Positions 49,703 to 62,998 of a stretch of DNA of 64,000 nucleotides are shown one piece after another. Every line of letters begins with the position of its first letter. The first letter of the stretch is position 1. The DNA is from Balaenoptera acutorostrata. Lineage: Eukaryota > Chordata > Mammalia > Artiodactyla > Balaenopteridae. The notes beneath the pieces were generated by a model. It was not told the DNA's origin. It saw only the letters and a list, made by a program, of their open reading frames with translations, and made no database searches. The position numbers and the translations under genes are program-made. The stretch is from the NCBI RefSeq assembly GCF_949987535.1, contig NC_080074.1, positions 39,167,641 to 39,231,640 of the forward strand, in the 5' to 3' direction.

Positions 49703-50239
49703 CTGGAAGTAAAGATTCATTATTTATTTAGTATAAAAACACACTGCAGTGTTTTTGATTTGCTGCTATAAGAACATGAGCAGTAAATATCTTAAATTTC
49801 ATTCTACTGTAGGACATTTCTTGTCCCAAATTCACATTTTGTCCAGACATTTCTTATTTGGATTCACATATTTTTGCCATTGCTTGCAAAATAGGTAAGG
49901 CAGAAGTAAAATTAATGACCAGAATCTGTTAAAGAACTGATGGCAATTAACATGCTAACAATTTTACAAAGAATTTCATATATCAGTCAAATTTTATGTA
50001 TTCTTACTGAAGTCACAAGAATTGTACTACTATTTTCCAGTTTCTGCAAGATTGAACCTACACTAAAATGCCATCATTCCTTTGCCCCATATCACTAGAG
50101 AATAAGTAATTCAAAAGAAGCAGTTCTTCCCTTAGAATCATTCTCTGTATAGAAAATGCTACTTGAAGAAGGATGTCATGGGCCCTTGTCTTTTTAAGTG
50201 GGTTTATATTGATTTAATCTAGTATGCTTCAGAGTTAAA

Positions 50240-50243
50240 TGCG

Positions 50244-50281
<38 letters not shown>
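50240..50281. repeat. (CA)n microsatellite
   Basis: gcgcgc followed by about 18 CA units. Confidence 0.95.
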
Positions 50282-50284
<3 letters not shown>

Positions 50285-50299
50285 ATAGGTGTATGTTGA

Positions 50300-50530
50300 T
50301 ACTTCAGAATCAAACTGACCTGGGATCATCTTGGCTGTCCTGTTTACTAGGTGCATGACCTTGGACAGTTACCTAAATTCTCTAGACATCTTTTATTTTT
50401 CATCTATAAAGTGGGGATAAGAGTATCCACCACAAATGATTGAATGAGCTGGGTGAGATCATTACATACAAAATTTAACAAATAGTAATTGCTCATAAAC
50501 AGTAGCAATTACTATGTTAGCAAACCCTGT
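50300..50530 (+). mobile_element. MIR SINE
   Basis: MIR pattern: gtgcatgaccttggacagtt, tttcatctataaagtgggga, aatagtaattgctcataaac. Confidence 0.75.
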
Positions 50531-51325
50531 ATGTGAAAGTAGATTGGGGTCATTTTTAATTTTACAGATATTATAAATAACAATAATAATACCAAATGTA
50601 TTCTGATTTACAGTTTACAAAACACATTCATAGGATTCTTTTGAATGGTAAGCTTCCTGAAGGCATATATATTTAATAAAAATTTGACATGCAAACTTCT
50701 AAAGTTATTGAAGAAAGAAAGATACTCTTAAAATAGCCATTCAGTTGTTTGCTTCATTTTGTTGAGAATTTTAATTCCATTCATGATTACTGGATTGGGC
50801 CTTGAGTCGTAACATAATGCACCATTACATTCACTCAACTAAAATAGGCAAGATAACTAGTATGGAATGATGCCCAAAATTTGGGGGAAAAAATTGAGGA
50901 CTGGAAGAAGAGGAGTATCTGTCAAGTAAGAATATTAGTGACATTGATCAATATTATTCTATTTTTTTTCTGATTTAGTCACTGAAAGGAACAAAACTTC
51001 TAACTTAATTAAGTGTAGAAAGGAGACAGTGAAAAATAAAAAAATTTTAGCCAGTAGTATCTTTATCTTCTGAAAATTTTGTTGGGTTATTTAATTTTAA
51101 GTGTTATAACTCTCTTGGGAAGGCAATCTGTGTTACAGTTAAATTAGTTAAAAGCAAACCACAGGGCCGGTTAGGCTCAGCAATGTTTTTGCCTTTTAAA
51201 TTATATCCTTATTCTTTTAAACTTTCCCAAGAGTTTAATCCTAGATTTAATATAGGATTTATTTTGTAGAAGTATAGATAATCTATACAATTAAAATACT
51301 GGATTTTTTCAACTTCATTGGATCT

Positions 51326-51795
51326 TTTTTAATTGAAGTATGGTTGAATTACAATGTGTTAGTTTCAGGTGTACAGCACAGTGATTCCATTTTATATGTG
51401 TGTGTGTATATGTATATATATTTTTTCAGATTCCTTTCCCTTAGAGATTATTACAAAATATTGAGTATATTTCCCTGTGCTATACTGTAGGTCCTTGTTG
51501 GTTATCTGTTTTATATATAGTAGTGTGTATATGTTAATCCCAAACGCCTCATTTATCCCTCGCCCCTTCCTTTCCCCTTTGGTAACCCTAAGTTTGGTTC
51601 TATGTCTGTGAGTCTATTTCTGTTTTGTAAATAAGTTCATTTGAATCTTTTTTTTTAGATTCCACATGTAAGCAATATCATATGATATTTGTCTTTGACT
51701 TACTTCACTTAGTGTGAAAATCTCTAGCTCCATCCATGTTGCTGCAGATGGTATTATGTGGTTCTTTTTTTATGGCTGAGTAATATTCCATTGTG

Positions 51796-51852
<57 letters not shown>

Positions 51853-54738
51853 ATATACCACATCTTCTTTATCCATTCATCTATTGATGGAAATTTAGGT
51901 TGCTTCCATGTCTCAACTATTGTAAATAGTGCTGCTATGAACACTGGGGTGCATTTTATCTTTTCAAATTAGAGTTTTCTCTGGATATATGCCCAGGAGT
52001 GGGATTGCTGGACCATATGGTTACTCTAGCTTTAGTTTTCTTAAGAAACCCTCCATACTGTTCTCCATAGTGGCTGCACCAATTTACATTCCCACCAACA
52101 GTGTAGGAGGGTTCCCTTTTCTCCACACCCTCTCCAGCATTTATTGCTTGTAGATTTTTTGATGATGGCCATTCTGACCAGTGTGAGGTGATACCTCATT
52201 GCAGTTTTGATTTGCATTTCTCTAATAATTAGTGATGCTGAGCATCTTTTCATGTGCCTCTTGGCCATCTGTATGTCTTCTTTGGAGAAATATCTATTTA
52301 GACCGTCCGCCCATTTTTTGATTGTTTGGTTTTTTGATATTGAGCTGCATGAGCTGTTTGTATATTTTGGAGATTAATCCCTTGTGGGTCACTTTGTTTG
52401 CAAATATTTTCTCCCATTCTGTGGGTTGTCTTTTTGTTTTGTTTATGGTTTCCTTTGCTGTGCAAAAGCTTTTAAATTTAATTAGGTCCCATTTGTTTAT
52501 TTTTGTTTCTATTTTCATTACTCTAGAAGGTGGATCAAAAGAGATATTGCTATGATTTATGTCAGACAGTGTTCTGCCTATGTTTTGCAACTCTGCTCTA
52601 AGAGTTTTATAGTATCCGGCCTTACATTTAGGCTTTCAGTCCATTTAGAGGTTTTTTGTGTGTGTGTATGCTGTTAGAGAGTGTTCTAATTTCATTCTGT
52701 TACATGTAGCTGTCCAGTTTTCCTGTCACCACTTATTGAAGAGACTGTCTTTTCTTCACTGTATATTCTTGCCTCCTTTGTCATAGATTAGTTGACCATA
52801 GGTGAGTGGGCTTATCTTTGGACTTTCTATCCTGTTCCGCTGATCTATATTTCTGGTTTTGTGCCAGTACCATGCTGTTTTGATGACTGTACCTTTGTAG
52901 TATAGTATGAAGTCAGGGAGTCTGATTCCTCCAGCTCCATTTTTCTTTCTCAAGATTGCTTTGGCTATTTGGGGCCTTTTGTGTTTCCATACAAATTGTA
53001 AATTTGTTTGCTCTAGTTTGTGAAAAATGCCATTCATGATTTGATAGGGATTGCATTGAATCTGTAGATTGCCTTGGGTAGTATACTCATTTTGACAATA
53101 TTGATTCTTCCAATCCAAGAATATGGTATATCTTTCCATCTGTTTGTGTCATCTTCAGTTTCTTTCATCAGTGTCTTACGGTTTTCGGAGTACAGGTCTT
53201 TTGTCTCCTTAGGTAGGTTTATTCCTAGGTATTTTATTCTTTTTGATGCAATGGTAAATGGGATTGTTTCCTTAATTTCTATTTCTGATTTTCTATTGTT
53301 AGTGTATAGAAATGCAACAGATTTCTGTGTATTAATTTTGTATCCTGCAACCTTGCTGAATTCATTGATGATCTCTAGTAGTTTTCTGGTAGTATCTTTA
53401 GGATTTTCTATGTATAGTATCATGTCATCTGCAAACAGTGACAGTTTCACTTCTTCTTTTCCAATTTGGATTCCATTTATGTCTTTTTCTTCTCTGATTG
53501 CTGTGGCTAGGACTTCCAAAACTATGTTGAATAATAGCGGTGAGAGTGGACATCCTTGTCTCATTCCTGATCTTAGAGGAAATGGTTTCAGTTTTTCACC
53601 ATTGAGAATGATGTTGGCTGTGGGTTTGTCGTATATGGCCTTTATTATATTGAGGTATGTTCCCGCTATGCCCACTTTCTGGAGAGTTTTTATCATAAAT
53701 CGGTGTTGAATTTTGTCAAAATCTTTTTCTGCGTCTATTGAGATGGTCATATCATTTTTATTCTTCAGTTTGTTAATGTGTATCACACTGATAAGCAGAT
53801 ATTGAAAAATCCTTGCATCCCTGGGATAGATGCCACTTGATCATGGTATATGATCCTTCTAATGTATTGTTGGATTCAGTTTGCTAGTATTTTGTTGAGG
53901 ATTTTTACATCTATGTTTGTCAGTGATATTGGTCTATAATTTTTTTGTATGGTATCTTTGTCTGGTTTTGGCATCAGGGTGATGGTGGTCTCATAGAATG
54001 AGTTCAGAAATATTCCTTCCTCTGCAATTTTTTGCAAGAGTTTCAGAAGGATAGGTGTTAATGCTTCTCTAAATGTGTTGTAGAATTCGTCTGTGAAGCC
54101 ATCTGATCCTGGACTTTTGTTTGTTAGGAGTTTTTAAATCACAGATTCAATTTCAGTTCTTGTAATTGGTCTGTTTTTATTTTCTATTTCTTCCTGGTTC
54201 AGTCTTGAAAGGTTATACCTTTCTAAGAGTTTGTCCATTTCTTCTAGGTTGTCCATTTTATTGGCATATAGTTGCTTGTAGTAGTTTCCTGTGGTCCTTC
54301 ATATTTTTGTGGTGTCTGTTGTAACTTTTCCTTTTTTGTTTCTAATTTTATTAATTTGGGCCCTCTTCCTTTTTTTCCTGATGAGTCTGGTGAAAATTTA
54401 ATCAATTTTGTTTATCTTTTCAAAGAACCAGCTTTTAGTTTCATTGATCTTTTCTGTTGTTTCCTTTGTCTCTCTCTATTTCTGCTCTGATCTTTATGAT
54501 TTCTTTCCTTCTACTAATTTTGGTTTTGTTTGTTCTTCTTTCCTCTATTTGCTTTAGGTATAAGGCTAGGTGGTTTATTTGAGACTTTTCTTGTTTTGTA
54601 AGGTAAGCTTGTATCGCTATAAACGTCCCTCTTAGAACCGCTTTTGTTGCGTCCCATAGGTTTTGGATCGTCGTGTTTTTGTTTTTATTTGTCTCTAGGT
54701 ATTTTCTGATTTCCTCCTTGATTTCTTCAGTGATCCAG
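51326..54738 (-). mobile_element. Long L1 fragment with ORF2 reverse-transcriptase remnant
   Basis: About 3.4 kb of L1 in reverse orientation, from the 3' untranslated end (51326) into the middle of ORF2, where it is cut off. The minus-strand frame 53034-53786 carries [20 protein letters not shown] and [17 protein letters not shown], the reverse-transcriptase core with its FADD active site. 52756-53139 continues in another frame, and 52294-52590 and 52041-52268 carry later ORF2 parts, including the cysteine-rich [18 protein letters not shown]. Frame breaks and 5' truncation mean it is not active. A GT microsatellite has expanded inside it. Confidence 0.92.
51798..51858. repeat. (GT)n microsatellite inside L1
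   Basis: About 22 GT units at the same L1 position as the one at 2474-2511. Confidence 0.95.
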
Positions 54739-57700
54739 GCTCAGCAGTTTTAAAGAGATAGGCCTGCATTACCAGTGTGTGTATGCTCATCTTGCTAATA
54801 TTTCCTCCTAGAAGTGTTTCTCACTTCATTGTGTTAATGGCTGTGTTTTGAAGGAGCCATCACAAAACGTTGTTTTGTTCATTTGTTTATCAAATAGCAA
54901 AACCCAAGGGTTATTTTCTAATCTGGTAAATGTGGAATAGATGAGCACAAATATCAAGAATTCTTCCCAAGAAATACAGCTTGCGTTCACTAAACTTATA
55001 TAGAAAATGTGCATAATGAAATGATGTCATTATCATTCCAAATAAGAACTTAAAACATTTTCTTGGCATATCCCTGAATGTTCTCATGGATTTATAGAGT
55101 ATTAAATCTTTGAATTTTGTTCTCTTTCAAGAAGAAAAAGAATGAGAGAATTCTTCTTCAGGTCCTTTGTGAAATAAGGTATAATATAATCAAATGATGA
55201 GAGTTTATACATATAAAAATTATAGGAAGAATCTTAAAATGTATATAAATATATAGGCAGATATAAAATAAATAATTTCTTAAGCACAAAACCCTAAATC
55301 CTGAAGAGGATTTAGTACCAAGTATTGTAATAACCATTTTTGGTCAACTAGGTAACTCCCTAAAGTTAATATTTTAACTACTGATTAGATATTTTATCAT
55401 TTCTGTTATGGACATGTGAAGACCTATAACACTGAGGAAAACTGCAAGTCCAATTAGCATGAAGAAAGTAGGCAGGTTGGAAGGAAAAGAATATACCTAT
55501 GCCTCAAGTACAAAGAGCATATGTTAATTGGGTAGATTTAAAGGAAATTATCTAAGTTCCTTCTTGTAAATAACAAAGACATATGGCATAAGTTAACTCA
55601 ACAATTTGGAAGCTAACTCCAGCTCTTTGGTTCTTCTGTCTCAGAATCTACCATTAGTCTCTGTGGCTCTACCCTCATCAGACATGTATGGCTTTGAATA
55701 GATTTAGATTTTCCAGCACCTGAAATACAGGTGAAGAGCTTTAGAGCTTCAGTGAAGAATGACCACGTGCATATGTGCACATGGCTAATTATGAATCTGT
55801 TAGTTACTGTTTTTTCTAGTCTTATTGTCTAATGTATTAGTGACTTTATTAACATGAAAAACCTTCAGTAAATAATAAAGCTGGAGATAGATCTCTATAA
55901 TGAAAAGAATTAATACCAAACCACTTGATAGTTATTTTAATAAATTTCTGTAATAAATCAAGCAAAGCATATTAGTATGTGCCATTGGAATTACCAATGA
56001 GAAAGTTTTTACAGTCACGATTACTAGAATCATAACAAGTAAATGAGAAAGCAAAAAGCATGAAAACTAAAATTTCTAAGTGTGCTATGACTAGTGGTAA
56101 TACATACCAGTTTTCTATGTGCAAAAACAGATAAAAATTGTTTGAAATATACTTTAAAGGCAATTGTACATCCATGTACAAATAAAGTGACATATATATA
56201 AATAAACATGGAACAGGAAAATAAATGAGTCAAGGTTAAATAAGGCTGTCCCTGAATTATAAGTACCTGACAATAAACAATCTATACAGTCTTTGCCCAC
56301 CTTTTCCATTAGCTGTCATGACAGTCATTGTTTAAAAAAGATATATCTTATCCCTTTTTGATAATGGCTGTGTTCAGCAGTGGAGTAGGGGGCAAGCTGT
56401 GAAAACACATAGAGCTTAGGGGATCTGACCTCACATAGCCTCTATAGGATGGTAACCTCCTCGAAAAAGAATACTTTCTCCAATACTGACTGGCTTTTTT
56501 TCACTGTATTATAACTCCTAAAGATCTACTTACTAGAGACTTTTGGGGGATTAATAAAGAATCTTTTAAAAAATGCTGTAAAATTGGGCACTTAGAAATT
56601 CACGTTTTAGTATGAACAGATTCAACTAAATTGTTCAGAAAACTAAAATTAATTGCACTCAGAGATTTGAAGTTCTATCCCTTGTATACTTTCACGTGTA
56701 GAAGAAAGAGATGGAGATCCGAGGCCTGAACTCAGAAAGGAGTGTGGAAATGGAGTTGGGCCCACAAGAGTAAAGGAGAAGAAACTTCCTTTTACTATGC
56801 AGTATGACCCTTATAGAACTGAGACACAGAGCCTAGTACTAGTAATGCTCTATTGTTGCTATGATATGATTTAACTTTGACAGGTCACCCTGAAAATCGG
56901 TTGATCTTTCATGTGGAAAACTATGTCCTGGTTAATATATAACCATCTTACACATAGTCTTTGGAGCACTATCCATTTTACATAGGAACAACCTGTATTG
57001 GAACATAAACAAATGTAGATAAATATAAAGAAGTTTTCATATCCAACAAACCAAATTTCTTTGTAATTTACTGATAACACTGAATAACTTTCATTTTGTC
57101 GCATTTGGAAGGACCCTGCTTATCGGATAACACTTCCCTCTATAGCAAATATATATACATATATGTATATCTATGTATATAGCACGTAGATATTTTTAGA
57201 CATACTGGAAATATTTTTGCAAAGTCAATCTATTAGGTAAAGACCAACTTTGGTAAATGACAACTATAAATGATTAATTCCTTTTTAAGTTTAAGACCTT
57301 TGATGCCGTATTTTCAGAGTTGGTAACAATTTCTAAAAGTTCAACACAGCTGTGCAGGTTCTTTGTAACAACTGTCATGTGCTTGTAAGCATCACAAAAT
57401 ATTGGATCTCGTAAGAATTGAAACTTGTTAAGACAATCTGATGATAGTTTTTATTAAGAATTTGGAAAAAGAAAAAAAGAAAAAACAAACTATCGATCAC
57501 TGAACAAGCAAAAAAATAAAAAATATAAAAGAATTTGGTGAATTATCTTAACAGAAGTTTTTCAAATGTGCCAACATTTTGAATAATTTATCTTTACAAT
57601 TAAGCATTCTACTATTTCCAATATATATTGATGACATATTTAGTATACATGTTTTTACTTTTCCTTTTAAAGGTAATTTTAACTTTGTATTTAATTCTTA

Positions 57701-58201
57701 AATACTAAGCAATTTTAAAAATGAAGTGTTAATACACAATTTAGACTTCTAATGTCATTTTATACTAAAATAAGGAGGCATAAGACAGGCTTTTATAAAA
57801 ATGATATAAACAATATCTATCAAGTAGTTACAAATTTAATTTAAATTTGTGATAAAAAATGTGGACACCTCCAGGAAATCCAATATAAAAAAAAAACTCA
57901 TCTGAAGTGAATTATTAAATATAATTTTAAAGATTTAATGTATACAAATATTTGTCTCAGGGGGAAAAAAAGCTTGGTTGAACATTATAGTCCAAGGTTC
58001 CTATTGAACTCGAAAGTATTAGGAAGATTGATTCTCCGAACACCAGTGAGAAGTGTGTAGAAGATGGAGGTCACCCTTTGAAAGAAGATCTCTGCGACCT
58101 GTGTAAATAGGAGCCCCACAGACACTTCCAACAAGCATAGGTCAGAATAGGGTCATGGCTCCGGGCCCTCTGGACCACTGTTCGCCCAGAGGAGTGCTCA
58201 C

Positions 58202-58330
58202 CGCGTTAATCTCTCGTCCTTCAGTTCCAGGTCTGCCACTGTGATCAGCTGATCTAGGCTGAATTTAGTGTCAATAATTTCTGCATCCCGAGGAGAATAT
58301 GTCCCACCTTCTTTCTGCTTCTGTCGAATT
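58202..58330 (-). CDS. PTPRQ: PTPRQ exon, juxtamembrane linker
   Basis: A 129-base exon with acceptor attag and donor gtgagc. It encodes [20 protein letters not shown] and continues through [18 protein letters not shown]. The basic start (R, K, K) directly after the membrane helix fits the positive-inside rule. The stretch through [13 protein letters not shown] is the characteristic PTPRQ linker between membrane and phosphatase domain, and it fixed the gene identity. The open frame continues about 90 bases upstream of the acceptor, but that part lies in the intron and is not coding. The exon ends with two bases (CG), completed to arginine by the next exon. Confidence 0.94.
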
Positions 58331-60824
58331 CTAATAAAGTCCAAGAAGGGAATATCATAGAAAGCATATGAAATTATATTTAGTTTTCTTAAGACATTAG
58401 TCAATTTCTTTGTTGGGATCACTTCCCTGAGTATGTTGCAAATTTGCAGCTACTCAACTCTTTTTCCTGTTTTAATTCCACAGAATGTATTCTACTATAA
58501 TTTTTTAACATGCTGCTTTAAATGAGAATTAGTTCATCAAGGCCCGAGCCATTAGCACATTTAAAATACAGAGCAAACGAGACTGAGGCTGTGAGCTTGT
58601 TTCTCCTCCCTCAAGCTGTCTCATATATTTGTCATAAAAAGGAAATATGCCAATGTGGACATAGCTCACTGCTGTCAGCACCACTGCTAAAAGACAATGC
58701 TCCATTGTTTTTACATAACGTGAAAATACATAAAAAATGTGTTTTGAATTGTCTCATTGGCTTTTATAAAAATACTGTCAAATATGTAATAGCGAATATA
58801 ACTATACAGATTATGTAATCTAAGAATATAATATATAACCAGAAAACTCAGGTTCAAAAATAAAAGTCACATGCATCTGCGAATCAAATCAAAGTCTCTT
58901 CATTTTGAGCCCTTTACATGTTTATTTTTATATGACATAGTATGGTATATTATAAAGTAATATTGCTATTCTATGTGTCTTTTGCACTTCAAACATTTAA
59001 TATTTGTTATGATTTATGTGTTGAGAATGATATAGAAAGTATAAAATATGGTCCTTATCCTCAAGGACATAATTTAGTTGAGAAGTAGGATCTAAATGTA
59101 GAAAAAGCATAAAAAAAGAGAAAAAAAGTCAAATTACAACTCCTAAAACAGTAATTGATTAGTTATAAAATGTTATATAAGTGATTACAACTATTAGCAT
59201 TTAGAGGAAATAAAAAGTAGGATTTGACTTGAGTGTTCCAGAATGAGGAGGAGGAGGAAGCACGTTTCCAGCTGACTGAACAAAAGCAGAGTTGTATGAA
59301 AACTGACGGAACGTTCAGGTGAGCACAGACTCTGTTGGCTGAAGAGCCGTATGTAGGAAAGTTGTAGGGAATAAGAGGGGCCCATTTCCTGCCCACAAAA
59401 GGAGTTCATCGTATAAAGAAATGATTTTACAGCAGGAAAACAATAGCAATATGGTGGATGCACATCCCTCAGGGACAAGGACCATATATTACACAACATA
59501 ACTTTAAAAGTGCCTAAAATAACGACCTTCTCTCACCATCTTCTGGCTGAATCTGAGAACACTATCTGGTATAAGAAAAATAAATATCTTTCAAGAGCCC
59601 TTCAAATTATCCATCAAAACGATAATTTAAAAGATTCAAGATGAAACAGAGGATGCTTGGCAAACGGAATACAGGACACCATTCTTCGGATAAAATAGAG
59701 CCTATTGAACTACTTAGGAAATTAGTATAATGATTATTTTTACAAATGTAAGGTCCCTTTAATTCGGCAATCTACCTTATGAAACTAGATTTTAGGATCA
59801 CAACTAAGATTTCCCCTGAGGTCCTGTAAACAACGGGAATTAAGAGACTGATACTGAGAATTTGAAAGGACACTTGGAAAACACAGTACAGACATTTTGA
59901 TAAAGTAAACGTGAGAAAGGGGCCCATCGTATAAAGAAGTTGGACATTTTTAAAGTGTCCTTACTGGAAAAGTGATCTCTTCTGTATAAAATCTGAAATT
60001 TAGACCTGATTAAAATATTTTCAATTAAACCTATCAGAGTTATAAAATATTCAAAAAGATGTAGAAAGCCTGGCAGCTTCTGCTTTTGTGTTACCACTTT
60101 GTCTCTCAGCTCTACATCCACACTTCTTTGCCCTGCTTTGTGATACTGAAGTTAGACTATGTAACATTTCTCCTTTGCCAGCTGGCTGGATGTTAAGCTT
60201 TGTCAATAGAGGACACTGCAGTCATCCTGCAAGGCAATAGGGACAGGGAGATACTTCCCTTGAGTGTTCTAGTGCTGCATTATTCTTATTCATTGTGGAA
60301 GCCCAGCAGCCCACCTGGATGAGCACTAGCTGCCTCTTAAGTTCATGCTCTCTCCATCAGTGAATGATTCCAGGTAGCTCCAGCCCACCCACACAATCAG
60401 GCAAGAGTGGGCTGCTTCCACTGTCCGATTCCAGCCTGCCAACTCTCCAATAACGATGGGTAGCTTCTACATATCAGCTCCAGCCCTTACTTTGTCATAT
60501 TTCTTTGCACAAAGATAGGTGATAGGGCTGCGTGTGCCTGTGGTAGCCATTCCACGTCAAACTTGGGAGTGAGATTTCTTCTAGTTCTTTGTTCCTTTAT
60601 TGTCCACTCTTCCTTAGCCTAGAGAGAGTAGCTTTGTTGCACTTGCTAGTTCTGGATCCCTTAGTGTTTTCTCTTACCCCCTTTAGCTGTTAACTATTTT
60701 TACTAGTTAACATATTATTAAATGTTTCCCATTAAAGTAACCATTGTGGCTTCTGTCTCCTGATTGGGCCACGACTGAATGATGTCCATAAAGCATTTTA
60801 GGAATAAGTACAAATAAGTCTTAC
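58331..60824 (-). other. PTPRQ intron (2.5 kb)
   Basis: Holds an L2-like stretch at about 58990-59560 in reverse orientation. Sequence at 60130-60780 is more GC-rich and repeat-like (near its end cttctgtctcctgattgggc) but was not assigned to a family. Confidence 0.7.
58990..59560 (-). mobile_element. Degraded L2-like fragment
   Basis: It opens with a reverse L2 3'-like end (tccttatcctcaaggacata) and continues with diverged text of the same kind. Weak. Confidence 0.4.
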
Positions 60825-60924
60825 CTTGCAAATGCAAAAATAGCTGTTCCAAGAAGAATGATTGAAAGGATACACAAAGTGACTGAAAGTATAATCTCTA
60901 CAGATCTTTCTGAAAGCCCTTCAC
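60825..60924 (-). CDS. PTPRQ: PTPRQ exon with transmembrane helix
   Basis: This 100-base exon begins with two bases completing a split codon and then encodes 32 residues starting [10 protein letters not shown]. About 22 hydrophobic residues follow ([20 protein letters not shown] and on to AFA): the single membrane-spanning helix. The extracellular fibronectin repeats would lie on its N-terminal side and the phosphatase on its C-terminal side. The acceptor is a pyrimidine tract ending in ttcag and the donor is AAG|gtaaga. The last two bases (AG) join the A that opens the next exon to make arginine, the first charged residue on the cytoplasmic side. This is the most upstream exon I can support. 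Confidence 0.9.
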
Positions 60925-61239
60925 CTGAAGAGGAAGACGTATAAAATCATTAATTATATGTAATACTACATTGGGTCTCAAAATACAGAAAAAAATTTTT
61001 TGGCATATTTCTGAATAATGCTAATGAAATGTACAAATGTGTTTCTCTTCTTCTCCTAGATCTTCTAACTTTGGAGCTCAGTCCTTGGTGCTCTTCTTTT
61101 TTTCTATCTAAACTCACACCTTTGGTGAACCTGTGCAGCCTCATGGTTTTAATTTTCATCTATATGATGATGACTACTTAACTGTAATCTAAGGAACTCC
61201 CGACTTGTATATCCAATTGCCTACTATATATCTTTATTT

Positions 61240-61447
61240 AGAAGTGTAATTAAATTTTAAAAATCAAAATTTCCAAAGCTGAACTCCTATTCTTCCCTCC
61301 TTTCAACTGCATCTTTCTACATCTTAGTTGATGGCAACTTCATTGTTCTAGTTGCTCAAGCCAAAAATCTTGGAGTCATACATGACTTTCTCTTTCATAG
61401 AACACATCCAAAATCTCTGAGGAAATCCTGTTGGCTCTATCTTTTTC
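61240..61447 (+). mobile_element. L2 fragment, part 1
   Basis: L2 text in forward orientation: aaaaatcttggagtcataca, tgactttctctttcatagaa, gaaatcctgttggctctatc. The next part of the L2 order appears at 62829. Confidence 0.7.
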
Positions 61448-62828
61448 ACTAAAAGAAACTAGGGAAACTTGGAGAGAGAGTAATTCCAAAGTATGATTAG
61501 GGAACAAAAGGAATTGGGGATATCTAATGGGGCAAGAAAGCTAAGAAATGATCAAAGGCTAATGGTATGGAAAGAACAAAAGATCTTGAAGAGATGGCCA
61601 AAGATGGAACAATTTAAACTTTATAATGAATAAAAACTGAAATTGATTGAAATAGATTCAATATAAAAATCCATGAAAAAAATAAAAAATCCATGAGTTC
61701 TAATATTATTCAATGAAAGAGAAATGAAAATTAAAACCAAAAATGTACTAATTTGTAACCTCTGGTTTTAGCTAAACAACTTTTTTTTTCACTCTAAAAA
61801 TCTGTAATTAAAGAGAGAAAATTAAGCATTTTTTCCTGTGGCTTTTTCATATGAACTGTTTTTTATGAATTAAAAAATAGCCCTAGTTAAGGAGATAAAG
61901 CTCCTTATTAGAGGAGAATTCTGTTTAATAAATGTGGAGGAAACAATAAAATTAGAAATTAATTTTGCATTCCTAATGAAATAATTGACTCAGGTAACAA
62001 TCATAAGTATATCTTTAAATGACTAGGAGAAAGGTTGAAAGGCATTTGGATATTTAGGGAATGTCAAACTATCATCTCACAGATTATTTGCTGGTTATAA
62101 CAAGGGAAAAAACAACTTTCCAGTGAAAGGTCCTGCTATCATTACCACTAAACTTACTGATCAATTTTAACATCACTGAAAATGTGACAACCAGATATTA
62201 TACACCTCCTGATGTGAGGTATTTTGATCTACGCAGCAACACCTGTAAAGTAGCCCTGCCAAAAATGTTCATTGTGAATATTCAAACCTTTAGATCTTAT
62301 CTCTAATTTATAAGAAAGTAGGAAAAGGAGTCAATGACACCAATAAAAAGCAATCAGACAAATTCAAAATACGGAACCTCTTGCAGGACAACTCATCTGG
62401 TTGCCCGAGTCCATGGTATAGGGGGGGAAAGAAGTCTCTTCTAGATTAAAATAGATTAAGAGACAAAATCATCAAAAATAATGTGTGAACCTCTTATTTG
62501 ATCCTGTTTTAAACAAACTATAAAGAAAAAAATCAGAGGATGATTTGAAACTATATATATATATATATAGTTTTATATAATATCAAGGATTTATCATTAA
62601 TTTTGTTGAACTGCAACAATATAACAAAAACATACTTATTAGAGAAATATGCTAAACTATTTTGGAGTGGAATATATAATGCTTTCTGTGATTTACTTTA
62701 AAATACTTCAGAAACAAAATGAAAAATGCGTAATTAAAACAGATGTGGCAAACCATTAAAAATTATTAAATTTAATTAATAGGTATTTGGGGGTTCATTA
62801 TACTATTCAAAACTTTTGTGTACGCTCT
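61448..62828. other. 1.4-kb segment splitting an L2, not assigned
   Basis: This segment separates two consecutive parts of one L2, so it is probably an insertion. It is AT-rich, has a short AT repeat at 62553-62570, and reads like an old transposon, but I cannot name it. No PTPRQ exon could be confirmed in it. Confidence 0.4.
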
Positions 62829-62998
62829 ATTCACTTCTCACTACCTCTGCTGCAAGCATCCTGATCAAGGCCACCGTCCTGTTTTGCATGAATTGTTGTC
62901 TGGACACCTAACAAGTCTTCCTGTATCCACCCTGTGCTCTTTCCATCTATTTCTCAACATAGTAGCAAGAGTAATGATTTTAAAACATTACCTGTCTA
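62829..62998 (+). mobile_element. L2 fragment, part 2
   Basis: Continues L2 order: cacttctcactacctctgct, tcaaggccaccgtcctg, agtagcaagagtaatgattt. It includes the left target duplication of the L1 and resumes at 63978 (cttaaaatcctcctta). Confidence 0.65.

Larger units (their letters stand above)
49703..58201 (-). other. PTPRQ intron (8.5 kb)
   Basis: Holds a CA microsatellite, a MIR and the largest L1 of the window. From 54740 to 58200 it is AT-rich with no supported feature apart from short AT-rich palindromes near 57150-57180. Confidence 0.8.

Noticed and set aside
53034..53786. Active reverse transcriptase
   Set aside because: It is a fragment of a 5'-truncated L1 with frame breaks before and after; the FADD motif is a relic.
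59400..59945. Repeated phrase atcgtataaagaa at about 59408 and 59926, each near ggggccca
   Set aside because: The match is too short and not extended by flanking similarity; chance cannot be excluded.
62158..62228. Possible PTPRQ exon upstream of the transmembrane exon
   Set aside because: It has a tag acceptor and a gtaagt donor, but the frame required by the next exon contains a TAA stop, and no fibronectin motif is seen.
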